This document shows, in pieces, positions 1 to 6,005 of a stretch of 11,878 nt of DNA. The notes beneath the pieces are model-generated. The model worked only from the letters and a program-made list of their open reading frames with translations, was not told where the DNA came from and did not search any database. Origin of the DNA: an uncultured Eubacteriales bacterium. Its GTDB lineage: Bacteria; Bacillota; Clostridia; Lachnospirales; CAG-274. The translations under genes were made by a program, and so were the position numbers. The first letter of the stretch is position 1, and each line of letters begins with the position of its first letter. The stretch spans positions 1 to 11,878 of the forward strand of contig CABVEG010000022.1 of assembly GCA_902497185.1 (NCBI GenBank). The letters run 5' to 3'.

Positions 1-4
1 TTAT

Positions 5-10
5 TGTCAA
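5..10 (-). promoter_or_regulatory. Possible -35 box of a minus-strand promoter running off the left edge
   Basis: On the minus strand this hexamer reads TTGACA, a perfect sigma-A -35 box. With usual spacing its -10 box would lie left of position 1, so it cannot be checked. It sits just beyond the operon terminator at 66-94, where a promoter for the next minus-strand gene would be expected. The rest of positions 1-60 is A+T-rich and holds no gene I can support. Confidence 0.25.
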
Positions 11-65
11 GAAGGACTGTTTTTATAACGTTTACACAAAATTTTTTAAAGGCTCAAATAACAAG

Positions 66-94
66 ACAGGGAGCTTCAAAACGAAGCTCCCTGT
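66..94 (-). terminator. Hairpin terminator of the mtaB operon
   Basis: A perfect 12-bp stem (66-77 with 83-94, arm ACAGGGAGCTTC) encloses a 5-base loop directly after the TAA stop of the hydrolase gene at 96-98. On the minus strand the hairpin is followed by a modest T-rich stretch (CTTGTTATTTG). On the plus strand it is followed by TTTTAAATT, so it may stop transcription in both directions. Confidence 0.8.
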
Positions 95-95
95 T

Positions 96-617
96 TTAAA
101 TTACATCTATTTGACACATTTTCATAGTTTCAAGTGCCGCCCTATGACTTTCAACCGTAACACCTGCACAGCATTTACTGTCAACACTTATATTTATTTC
201 AGGCATAGCAGCCTTTAAAATAAGAGCATTGCTTACAACACAAATATCCGTACAAAGCCCTACAATCTCAATTTCAAGCTCTTCCCTATCATTTTCAGCC
301 TTTAGCATTTCTGCAAGCTCTTCCGATCCAAATGTAGGCTTATCAATAATCTTAGCATCACCAAGAGCCAAGGCAACTCTTTTATTTAATTTCCAGCCCT
401 CAGTGTTTTTAACACAGTGAACAACAGGTAAATGCTTTCCTTCATTTGTACTTAAATAGTTATCCATATGTGTATCTCTGGTAGCATATATATTTTCAGC
501 AGGATATAACTTTATTTTTTCAATAACGTTGTCAACTATGGCAACAGCCTCCCTTGTTCCCAAGGCGCCGTCAATAAAATCATTCTGCATATCGATTACA
601 ACAAGTATTTTTCGCAT
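96..617 (-). CDS. Isochorismatase-family cysteine hydrolase, nicotinamidase-like
   Basis: This 173-residue cytosolic protein belongs to the isochorismatase/nicotinamidase (PncA-like) superfamily. The catalytic triad is visible: Asp9 in the motif DMQNDF, Lys93 in KPTFGS, and nucleophile Cys126 in GLCTDICV. Asp48 and His50 (DTH) and His67 (VVHCVKNTEG) match the metal ligands of nicotinamidases, so hydrolysis of nicotinamide to nicotinate for NAD salvage is a reasonable inference. The superfamily also includes isochorismate, N-carbamoylsarcosine and other amide hydrolases, so the substrate is unproven. At 173 residues it is slightly short for PncA. Translation starts at the ATG at 617 behind AGGAG, which overlaps the TAG stop of the acetyltransferase gene (626-628). 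It is the last gene of the operon. Confidence 0.85.
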   Translation of the reverse strand: MRKILVVIDMQNDFIDGALGTREAVAIVDNVIEKIKLYPAENIYATRDTHMDNYLSTNEGKHLPVVHCVKNTEGWKLNKRVALALGDAKIIDKPTFGSEELAEMLKAENDREELEIEIVGLCTDICVVSNALILKAAMPEINISVDSKCCAGVTVESHRAALETMKMCQIDVI

Positions 618-625
618 AATATCTC

Positions 626-1156
626 CTAATCAATTTTTATTATCTTACGTCTTATCCACCTGCCGAAATTTCTTTCATAAGGCTCTATATATTCATCATA
701 ATCAAAAATCGCCCCATTACTTAAAACTTCCATTTCAGTACCAAAAAGGTCAACATTTAAACCCATTTCATACATACCGTTTTTATTATAAAATCTTTTG
801 CGCTTTAATCTGGTTTCTATATCTTTACATTCTTTTTTTGTGCTTTCTATTTCAAGATAAAATTTCTTATTTTCATAACGTTTCATAAGCATTTGTAAAG
901 CCTTTGAACCGTAACCATTGCCTCTTTTATTTGGATTGATTGCAAAATATAAGAGTAAAGCCTTATCAGCATACTCTGCCATTACTGCCATACCTGCAAA
1001 TTCATTGCTATCCTCAATATAAAATATTTTCATTCTCTCCCTTTTATGGTTCAGCATCATAAGCCAAAAGGGCTTTCTTTCAATTTTAGGAAAAGAAGTT
1101 GTATACAGAGCTTTAACTTCCTTTATGTGATTTCTCTTTACCTCTTTAAACTCCAT
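626..1156 (-). CDS. GNAT-family N-acetyltransferase
   Basis: This 176-residue protein carries the GNAT acetyl-CoA binding signature RGNGYG at about residues 78-83, just after a beta strand (LLLYFAINP), as in motif A of the family. The following helix and the FYLEIES strand also fit. The substrate cannot be read from sequence; ribosomal proteins, small amines and antibiotics are all acetylated by this family. The frame is open to a TTG at 1168, but GGAGGG at 1161-1166 would then lie inside codons 2-3. I therefore place the start at the ATG at 1154-1156, one base after the stop of the small upstream gene. It is followed after 8 bases by the hydrolase gene. Confidence 0.8.
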   Translation of the reverse strand: MEFKEVKRNHIKEVKALYTTSFPKIERKPFWLMMLNHKRERMKIFYIEDSNEFAGMAVMAEYADKALLLYFAINPNKRGNGYGSKALQMLMKRYENKKFYLEIESTKKECKDIETRLKRKRFYNKNGMYEMGLNVDLFGTEMEVLSNGAIFDYDEYIEPYERNFGRWIRRKIIKID

Positions 1157-1157
1157 T

Positions 1158-1316
1158 TTACCCTCCAATTATTTCCGTTGTTGTTTCAACAGCGGGAGAA
1201 GTATTCATACTTGTTGAAAATACAGATAAATTTTTATATGTAATTGCAGTAAAAACTATAAATAAAATAACAGCGATAATTAATATAATTTCTGCAACCT
1301 TAGTATTTCTTTTCAT
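1158..1316 (-). CDS. Small single-pass membrane protein, 52 residues, unknown function
   Basis: A short gene fills the gap between alaX and the acetyltransferase. It starts at the ATG at 1316 with a strong GGAGG at 1326-1330, nine bases upstream, and ends at the TAA at 1158-1160. The product begins with a basic stretch (MKRNTK). A hydrophobic helix follows at about residues 8-25 (AEIILIIAVILFIVFTAI), then a Ser/Thr-rich tail ending in Gly-Gly. This predicts a membrane anchor with a short polar C-terminus, probably outside if the positive-inside rule holds. It has no Cys, so it is not a lipoprotein. The last two codons, GGA GGG, form the ribosome binding site of the acetyltransferase, so it may also act as a coupling leader. 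I do not recognise a family. Confidence 0.7.
   Translation of the reverse strand: MKRNTKVAEIILIIAVILFIVFTAITYKNLSVFSTSMNTSPAVETTTEIIGG
1161..1166 (-). promoter_or_regulatory. Ribosome binding site of the acetyltransferase, inside the small upstream gene
   Basis: GGAGGG reads as the final Gly-Gly codons of the 52-residue protein and lies four bases before the ATG at 1156. It decides the acetyltransferase start against the upstream TTG at 1168. Confidence 0.75.
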
Positions 1317-1330
1317 TATAAAATTCCTCC

Positions 1331-2482
1331 TTATGCCTTAAAAAAGTTTTCAATATCTGACCATTTGCAACCTACTGAACCCTGTGCAAAGAAAGGCTTT
1401 CCGCCGCCTCTGCCATTTAAAGCAGCATTCATATCTTTTACAAATTGTCTTAAATCTCCCTCTTTCTCACAAACTGCATATTTATAGCCTTCATCATCAT
1501 TACCGGAAAATACACCAATTTTACCTGTACATCCATTTTCAAGAAGTAATGCCGCAAGGTTTCTGACACCGTTAGGATCAAGACCCTTTTCACATAACAG
1601 CACACTGTCCTTACCTGCATACTCTTTAACAACTGCATCAAGCCTTGCCTTCTGCATTTCAACTACTGATGACTTTAAGGATTGATTTTCATTTAAAAGC
1701 CTGTCTACAGCCTTTGCAGTTTCCTTAACCTTTGCTGAAAGCAAATTTGAAATTTCCTTATTTTGCTCCATTACAGCAGTAATATGGTCAAATGCTCTCT
1801 TTCCGCAAAGCATTTCAATTCTTACTCCACCCTTATACGCCTGACATGAAAACATCTTTATAATACCAAGCTCACCGCTTTGTCTTACATGAGTACCACA
1901 GCAAGCGCACATATCTGCACCGGGGAACTCAACAAGCCTTACATCTCCCTCAAGCTCCTTTTTACTTCTATATTCAATATTCTTTAACTCCTCGCCTTTT
2001 GCCGTAAAAATTCTGCACTCAACATTAGCCCATACATATTTATTTGCTTTAAGCTCAATTTCCTGAACCTGTTCCCATGTAAGCTCACCGTCAAGGTCAA
2101 GAGTAATCATATCACTGCCCATATGAAAGCCTACATTATTATAACCGTACTTTTCATGGAACATACCGCTTACAATATGCTCTGCCGAATGCTGCTGCAT
2201 AAGGTCAAAGCGTCTTTCCCAGTCAATTATACCCTTCACCTCTGTGCCGACAGCAAGAGCCTTGTCCACATAGTGAATAACATCTTCACCCTTTTCACCA
2301 ACATATGTTACATTGGCATCCCCAAGAGTACCAAGGTCACATGGCTGTCCGCCGCCCTCGGGATAAAATGCCGTATTGTCAAGAATGACTGCATAGCCCT
2401 TCTTATCTTCCTGACAGCTTATGACATTAGCCGTAAATTCCTTCATATAAGCATCCTTGTAATATAATCTGTTTAAATTCAT
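1331..2482 (-). CDS. alaX: Alanyl-tRNA editing protein, long form with DHHA1 domain (AlaX-L type)
   Basis: This 383-residue protein resembles the editing half of alanyl-tRNA synthetase without the aminoacylation domain. Such proteins hydrolyse Ser-tRNA(Ala) or Gly-tRNA(Ala) in trans. An N-terminal beta-barrel segment carries YPEGGGQPCDLG (residues 40-51). The zinc-binding editing core has His98 and His102 (HSAEH) and Cys194 with His198 (CCGTH). A helical, probably coiled-coil stretch spans about 233-285. A DHHA1-type C-terminus (about 290-383) ends with NGRGGGKPFFAQGSVG, the glycine-rich motif of AlaRS tails. The ATG at 2482 follows AAGGAG at good spacing, 12 bases after mtaB, so the two are probably co-transcribed. 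The 52-residue membrane gene follows. The family call is firm; the preferred misacyl substrate is inferred. Confidence 0.92.
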   Translation of the reverse strand: MNLNRLYYKDAYMKEFTANVISCQEDKKGYAVILDNTAFYPEGGGQPCDLGTLGDANVTYVGEKGEDVIHYVDKALAVGTEVKGIIDWERRFDLMQQHSAEHIVSGMFHEKYGYNNVGFHMGSDMITLDLDGELTWEQVQEIELKANKYVWANVECRIFTAKGEELKNIEYRSKKELEGDVRLVEFPGADMCACCGTHVRQSGELGIIKMFSCQAYKGGVRIEMLCGKRAFDHITAVMEQNKEISNLLSAKVKETAKAVDRLLNENQSLKSSVVEMQKARLDAVVKEYAGKDSVLLCEKGLDPNGVRNLAALLLENGCTGKIGVFSGNDDEGYKYAVCEKEGDLRQFVKDMNAALNGRGGGKPFFAQGSVGCKWSDIENFFKA

Positions 2483-2494
2483 TTTTATCTCTCC

Positions 2495-3790
2495 TTAAAT
2501 TAACTTTCCATACATAGTTTCTTCACCTGCAATATCAGTAAGTTTAACATTAACAAGCTGATTTGTTAAATCTCGGTCTGACTTGCAGAGTACCTTTATA
2601 TAATTTCTTGTGTGTCCTTCGTAATATTCACCTTCAAGTCTTTCAAAAAGCACCTCCATAGTTTTGCCTATGTAATTTGACATAAACTCTCTGTTAAGTC
2701 TTGTGCTTAGCTCAAGCATTTTGTGACTTCTTTCATTTTTAACATCAGGTGCAATCTGCGGTCTTATTTTAGCAGCAGGAGTGCCTGTCTTTGGCGAATA
2801 AGGGAAAACGTGAATTTTACTTAATTTTACTCTTTCTGCAAAGTCATAGCTTTCTTTAAAGTTTTCATCACTTTCAGTAGGAAAGCCTACTATAATATCA
2901 GTAGTAATTGCCACGTTAGGGAAAGCCTTTCTAAGTCTTTCGCAGGCAGCAGCAAACTCTTCTGATGTATAGCGTCTGTTCATTTTCTTTAATGTAGTGT
3001 CACTACCGCTTTGAAGTGAAAGGTGGTAGTGCTCGCAAACCTTTGGGAGCTTTGCCATTCTTGCTACAAATTCATCATCAACAGCCTTTGGCTCCATTGA
3101 ACTGAATCGTATTCTTTCAATACCCTCAACAGAGTGTACCTGTTCAATAATATCGGCAAGGGTAATGTTTTCTAAATCAAGTCCATAGCTTGCAACATGA
3201 ATACCCGTAAGCACTACTTCTTTAAAGCCGTTTTTAGCAAGAGTTTTAACCTCATCAATAACATCTTCCGGCTTACGGCTTCTGACAGGGCCCCTTGCAT
3301 AGGGAATTATACAGTAAGTACAATATCTGTTACAGCCCTCCTGAATTTTAATATAAGCTCTTGTTCTATCTTTAAGATTAGATACCTTTAATCTTTCAAA
3401 CTCCTTTTCCCCCTTAATATCAGTAACGGCATTTAATACACCATTTTCTGATCTGTAGTTTTCTACAATTTCAACTACCTTTCCTCTGTCCTTTGTACCT
3501 ATTACAATATTTATACCCTCAATCTCCGCAACGGTTTGAGGAGCAACCTGTGCATAACAGCCTGTTGCCACAATTATTGAATTTTTATTCTGACGTCTTG
3601 CACGCCTTATCATCTGGCGGGATTTTTTATCGCCAAAATTAGTAACGGTACAGGTATTTATAACATAAATATCTGCCACATCTTCAAAATCTACAATTTC
3701 ATAACCCTTTTCAGCAAAAAGCTCAGCCATAGCCTCGCTGTCATATAGGTTGACCTTACAGCCAAGGGTTGTAAAAGCAATTCTATTCAT
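2495..3790 (-). CDS. mtaB: tRNA t6A37 methylthiotransferase MtaB
   Basis: This radical-SAM enzyme of the methylthiotransferase family adds a methylthio group to N6-threonylcarbamoyladenosine at position 37 of ANN-decoding tRNAs, giving ms2t6A. The N-terminal domain has LGCKVNLYDSEAM and three conserved cysteines (Cys11, Cys47, Cys78) for the auxiliary iron-sulfur cluster. The radical-SAM motif is CNRYCTYC (Cys153, Cys157, Cys160), and a TRAM RNA-binding domain occupies about the last 60 residues. GCKVN followed by YDSEAM points to MtaB (YqeV of Bacillus subtilis) rather than MiaB or RimO. The frame is open to an ATG at 3796, but GGAG at 3799-3802 lies only two bases from it. The ATG at 3790 is eight bases away and is preferred, giving 431 residues. 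It is the first gene of the minus-strand operon. Confidence 0.93.
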   Translation of the reverse strand: MNRIAFTTLGCKVNLYDSEAMAELFAEKGYEIVDFEDVADIYVINTCTVTNFGDKKSRQMIRRARRQNKNSIIVATGCYAQVAPQTVAEIEGINIVIGTKDRGKVVEIVENYRSENGVLNAVTDIKGEKEFERLKVSNLKDRTRAYIKIQEGCNRYCTYCIIPYARGPVRSRKPEDVIDEVKTLAKNGFKEVVLTGIHVASYGLDLENITLADIIEQVHSVEGIERIRFSSMEPKAVDDEFVARMAKLPKVCEHYHLSLQSGSDTTLKKMNRRYTSEEFAAACERLRKAFPNVAITTDIIVGFPTESDENFKESYDFAERVKLSKIHVFPYSPKTGTPAAKIRPQIAPDVKNERSHKMLELSTRLNREFMSNYIGKTMEVLFERLEGEYYEGHTRNYIKVLCKSDRDLTNQLVNVKLTDIAGEETMYGKLI

Positions 3791-3829
3791 AATCATTTCT
3801 CCAATAAAATATTTTAAAATACTATTCCT

Positions 3830-3838
3830 ATTTTAACA
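3830..3838 (-). promoter_or_regulatory. Candidate extended -10 promoter for the mtaB operon
   Basis: The minus strand reads TGTTAAAAT, an extended -10 of the form TGnTAAAAT, about 40 bases before the mtaB ATG. No convincing -35 box is present at 16-18 bp, so this is tentative. It lies beside a plus-strand candidate in the 91-base divergent spacer. Confidence 0.35.
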
Positions 3839-3844
3839 GAAATG

Positions 3845-3853
3845 TGTTATATT
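3845..3853 (+). promoter_or_regulatory. Candidate extended -10 promoter for the His/Cys-tailed protein gene
   Basis: TGTTATATT matches an extended -10 (TGnTATATT) 35 bases before the ATG at 3888. The -35 region is weak. Because it nearly abuts the opposing mtaB candidate, the two genes could compete for polymerase. Confidence 0.35.
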
Positions 3854-3887
3854 TAAAAGTAGTAATTTAAAAAAAGGAGAGAAATTT

Positions 3888-5372
3888 ATGAACACACCTT
3901 CTACCGAGAAAAAGCTGGTACAGCTTGTAGAATACAAAATAAAAGACACAATGCTTAATTTAATATATGACATTGCAGAAAACCCTGCCGCAAAAGCAGG
4001 CTATATAATTCCAAAGTCTATACTCAATATAAGAAACAGGCTTGAAAAGGCATATACGGAGCTTGACAATGTTTTGGACACAACAGACAGAAAAAGCTAT
4101 GAAGAAGAATTAAGCTCTATTACAAAGAAAATTATTAAGTGCGGACTTAACGTGAATAAATATATTTCTGCAAACGAACAACTTGGCGAAAAACTTTTAA
4201 GATATTATAAGTTAAACGATGTTAAAAATGTTGACAATTCAATACCTCTTAACAACAGTGGTATTTGCGATACAGTAAGAGGATATGTTTCAACACTCCC
4301 TGAGAGCTTTGAAGGTAAGTTTGCCATGGCAGACCTTATTTCAGTATTCCCACTAAGAATGACGAGAGAAAGATATGCTGACTATATTTCAAAGGGAGTT
4401 TCACTTCTTACAAAGGATTTGCCTGATGAATTTGCGAATTCCTGTATTGACAGATTAAAGGATATGTTTTTTGCAGACTGCGATGAAAATTTCAAAGAAG
4501 ATTTTCCACTTATGTATGAAAAACTTGATATAACCAAGAAAGACATTAATAATCTTGACAAAGAAGGTATTACGGAAGCCCTTAATGACATTGACGGCAA
4601 TGTAGAGGCTATCCAAAGTATATATGCTCTTTTAAGTGTATATTTTAATGATGTTATTTATATGCAGGTTCTTTCAATGTTTGCAGTTGACAGTGATTTT
4701 CTGTTTAATGACGATATGCTTTTAAAAGATTTATATTATTCATTAAGAGATGTTATAACTACTAAGGATACTTCTCTTTTAGAAGATATATTTGAAAGAA
4801 CCGAAAACGAAATAAGTGAACGTTTCGAGCTTTCAAAGCCTATAGAAGAAGAGCTTTCAGAAAAAATGAAGGCAATAACACAGGAGGAATATGAAAAACT
4901 TACACCTGATATTAAAACTGCAATAAATGTAAACAATACAATTAGCGAAATGTTTTACAGCGAACTTGACCAGAGCCTAATGCTTTCTAGAGGTTCAAGT
5001 GAAAATGTTGAAAAAATGACAGAAGAGCTTATTAACTATATCAACAGCAAAACAGAAAATATGGAAAACAGTGACAGAAAGATTTTAAAACAGAATTTCT
5101 TAAAAAATATACCCTGCCCTATGACAAAAGAAGAGCTTTGCGATTACTGTGCATACTCTCTTGACGGTATAAATGACAGAGAATTAAGCCTTATGACTTA
5201 CGGAAATATATTCCAAATAACAGATAAGGCAAGAGAAGAAATTGAAAATCACCACCATCATGACCATAACTGCGACTGCGGTCACGAACATCATCACCAC
5301 GAACACAACTGTGACTGTGGGCATGAACATCATCACCACGAGCACAACTGTAACTGTGGACATCAACACTAA
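3888..5372 (+). CDS. Unknown 494-residue protein with C-terminal His/Cys metal-binding-type repeats
   Basis: I do not recognise the family. The protein is acidic and appears mostly alpha-helical, with no signal peptide and no clear membrane segment, so it is probably cytosolic. Residues 455-494 are three in-frame 13-residue units of the type HHHHEHNCDCGHE, holding 19 His and 6 Cys in 40 residues. Such tails bind Ni, Zn, Co or Cu in metallochaperones such as SlyD, HypB and CooJ, but none of those domains is present here. Residues 141-170 and 395-424 align without gaps around P-x-x-M-T-(R/K)-E-x-x-x-D-Y, which suggests an internal duplication. The ATG follows AAGGAG (3874-3879) at eight bases from its GGAG core. 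It is the only plus-strand gene, divergent from mtaB, and ends at a shared terminator. Metal storage, metal delivery or a metal-responsive regulator are all possible. Confidence 0.85.
   Translation: MNTPSTEKKLVQLVEYKIKDTMLNLIYDIAENPAAKAGYIIPKSILNIRNRLEKAYTELDNVLDTTDRKSYEEELSSITKKIIKCGLNVNKYISANEQLGEKLLRYYKLNDVKNVDNSIPLNNSGICDTVRGYVSTLPESFEGKFAMADLISVFPLRMTRERYADYISKGVSLLTKDLPDEFANSCIDRLKDMFFADCDENFKEDFPLMYEKLDITKKDINNLDKEGITEALNDIDGNVEAIQSIYALLSVYFNDVIYMQVLSMFAVDSDFLFNDDMLLKDLYYSLRDVITTKDTSLLEDIFERTENEISERFELSKPIEEELSEKMKAITQEEYEKLTPDIKTAINVNNTISEMFYSELDQSLMLSRGSSENVEKMTEELINYINSKTENMENSDRKILKQNFLKNIPCPMTKEELCDYCAYSLDGINDRELSLMTYGNIFQITDKAREEIENHHHHDHNCDCGHEHHHHEHNCDCGHEHHHHEHNCNCGHQH
5250..5369 (+). 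repeat. Three tandem 39-bp coding repeats making the His/Cys tail
   Basis: Units at 5250-5288, 5289-5327 and 5328-5369 encode HHHHDHNCDCGHE, HHHHEHNCDCGHE and HHHHEHNCNCGHQH. Units differ at several synonymous positions, so the array is not a very recent exact duplication. The unit length is a multiple of three, so copy number could change without breaking the frame. Confidence 0.9.
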
Positions 5373-5380
5373 AATTAAAA

Positions 5381-5406
5381 CAGCACAGGAATTTTCTCCT
5401 GTGCTG
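5381..5406. terminator. Bidirectional intrinsic terminator between convergent genes
   Basis: A perfect 10-bp stem (CAGCACAGGA at 5381-5390 with 5397-5406) encloses a six-base loop. On the plus strand it is followed by CCATTTTTAC. On the minus strand it is followed by TTTTAATTTTAG. It therefore fits termination of both the plus-strand His/Cys-tailed gene and the minus-strand kinase-like gene, whose stops lie 8 and 6 bases away. Confidence 0.85.
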
Positions 5407-5412
5407 CCATTT

Positions 5413-6003
5413 TTACAATTCTTTACACAAATCCGTAATTATATCAACGCACTTATCTATACCGAAAACACCACTGTCTAAGGTTAAATGATAATTTTTA
5501 GCCATACCCCATGTTCTGTCAGTATAGTACTTATAGTTTACACTTCTTTTCTTGTCCTTTTCTTCAAGTCTTTTTTCAGGCTTAATATTTGTTTCGCCAT
5601 AAAGTTTAACTATTCTCTCTGCTTTTTTATCAGTATCAGCATGTATAAACACATTAAGAACATCATCTCTGTCTTTTAATATGTAATCAGCACACCTGCC
5701 CACAATTACACAATTACCCTTTTCAGCAAGATCAAGTATTATTTGACGCTGAATGTTAAGTATATAATCACTTACTGACATACCATTTATACTTCTGCCT
5801 ACAAAGGCATAAGAAAATTTACTTTTTGTTGGTGAATACTCTCCCCCTTCCTCAATAAATTTCTTGTCAAAACCTGAGCTTTCAGCAACCTTTTCAATAA
5901 GCTCCTTATCATAGAAATCATAGCCCAGCTTATCTGCTGTCATTTTTCCAATAGTTCTGCCGCCGCTGCCAAATTCTCTGCTGATGGTAATTATTTTTTT
6001 CAT
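5413..6003 (-). CDS. Cytidylate-kinase-like P-loop protein
   Basis: This 196-residue protein matches the cytidylate-kinase-like family, short P-loop proteins separate from true Cmk. Near the N-terminus is ISREFGSGGRTIGK. The glycine-rich loop has Arg where canonical Walker A has the phosphate-binding Lys (GSGGR), which is usual in this family. GNCVIVGRCADYIL at about residues 95-108, followed by NVFIHAD and an Arg/Lys-rich lid-like stretch, fits the core fold. The true substrate is unknown for the family, so CMP kinase activity should not be assumed. An ATG at 6009 would touch GGAGGG (6010-6015) directly, so the ATG at 6003, six bases away, is preferred. It starts two bases after the MATE stop TGA (6006-6008), so translation is probably coupled. 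Confidence 0.82.
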   Translation of the reverse strand: MKKIITISREFGSGGRTIGKMTADKLGYDFYDKELIEKVAESSGFDKKFIEEGGEYSPTKSKFSYAFVGRSINGMSVSDYILNIQRQIILDLAEKGNCVIVGRCADYILKDRDDVLNVFIHADTDKKAERIVKLYGETNIKPEKRLEEKDKKRSVNYKYYTDRTWGMAKNYHLTLDSGVFGIDKCVDIITDLCKEL

Positions 6004-6005
6004 AA

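Noticed and set aside
626..1168. TTG at 1168 as the acetyltransferase start
   Set aside because: Its codons 2-3 are the GGAGGG ribosome binding site for the ATG at 1156, and it would overlap the end of the small membrane gene.
1450..1662. Minus-strand 70-residue frame inside alaX
   Set aside because: It is an out-of-frame shadow with no ribosome binding site or recognisable features.
1331..2482. Fragment of a broken alanyl-tRNA synthetase (alaS)
   Set aside because: It has its own ribosome binding site and complete editing and DHHA1 domains, and matches the free-standing long AlaX type. No aminoacylation domain remnant lies upstream.
5184..5369. Antisense open frame opposite the His/Cys tail encoding a Val/Met-rich hydrophobic peptide
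   Set aside because: It is the reverse reading of CAC/CAT and TGC/TGT-rich repeats, which gives Val, Met and Thr automatically. It lies entirely within the real gene.
5250..5369. Tandem repeats considered as a small CRISPR array
   Set aside because: There are no unique spacers, the units are contiguous, and they stay in frame within a long coding region.
5242..5481. Thr-rich plus-strand frame overlapping the same repeats and running through the terminator
   Set aside because: It is a shifted reading of the repeats and crosses a strong bidirectional terminator into the antisense of the kinase-like gene.
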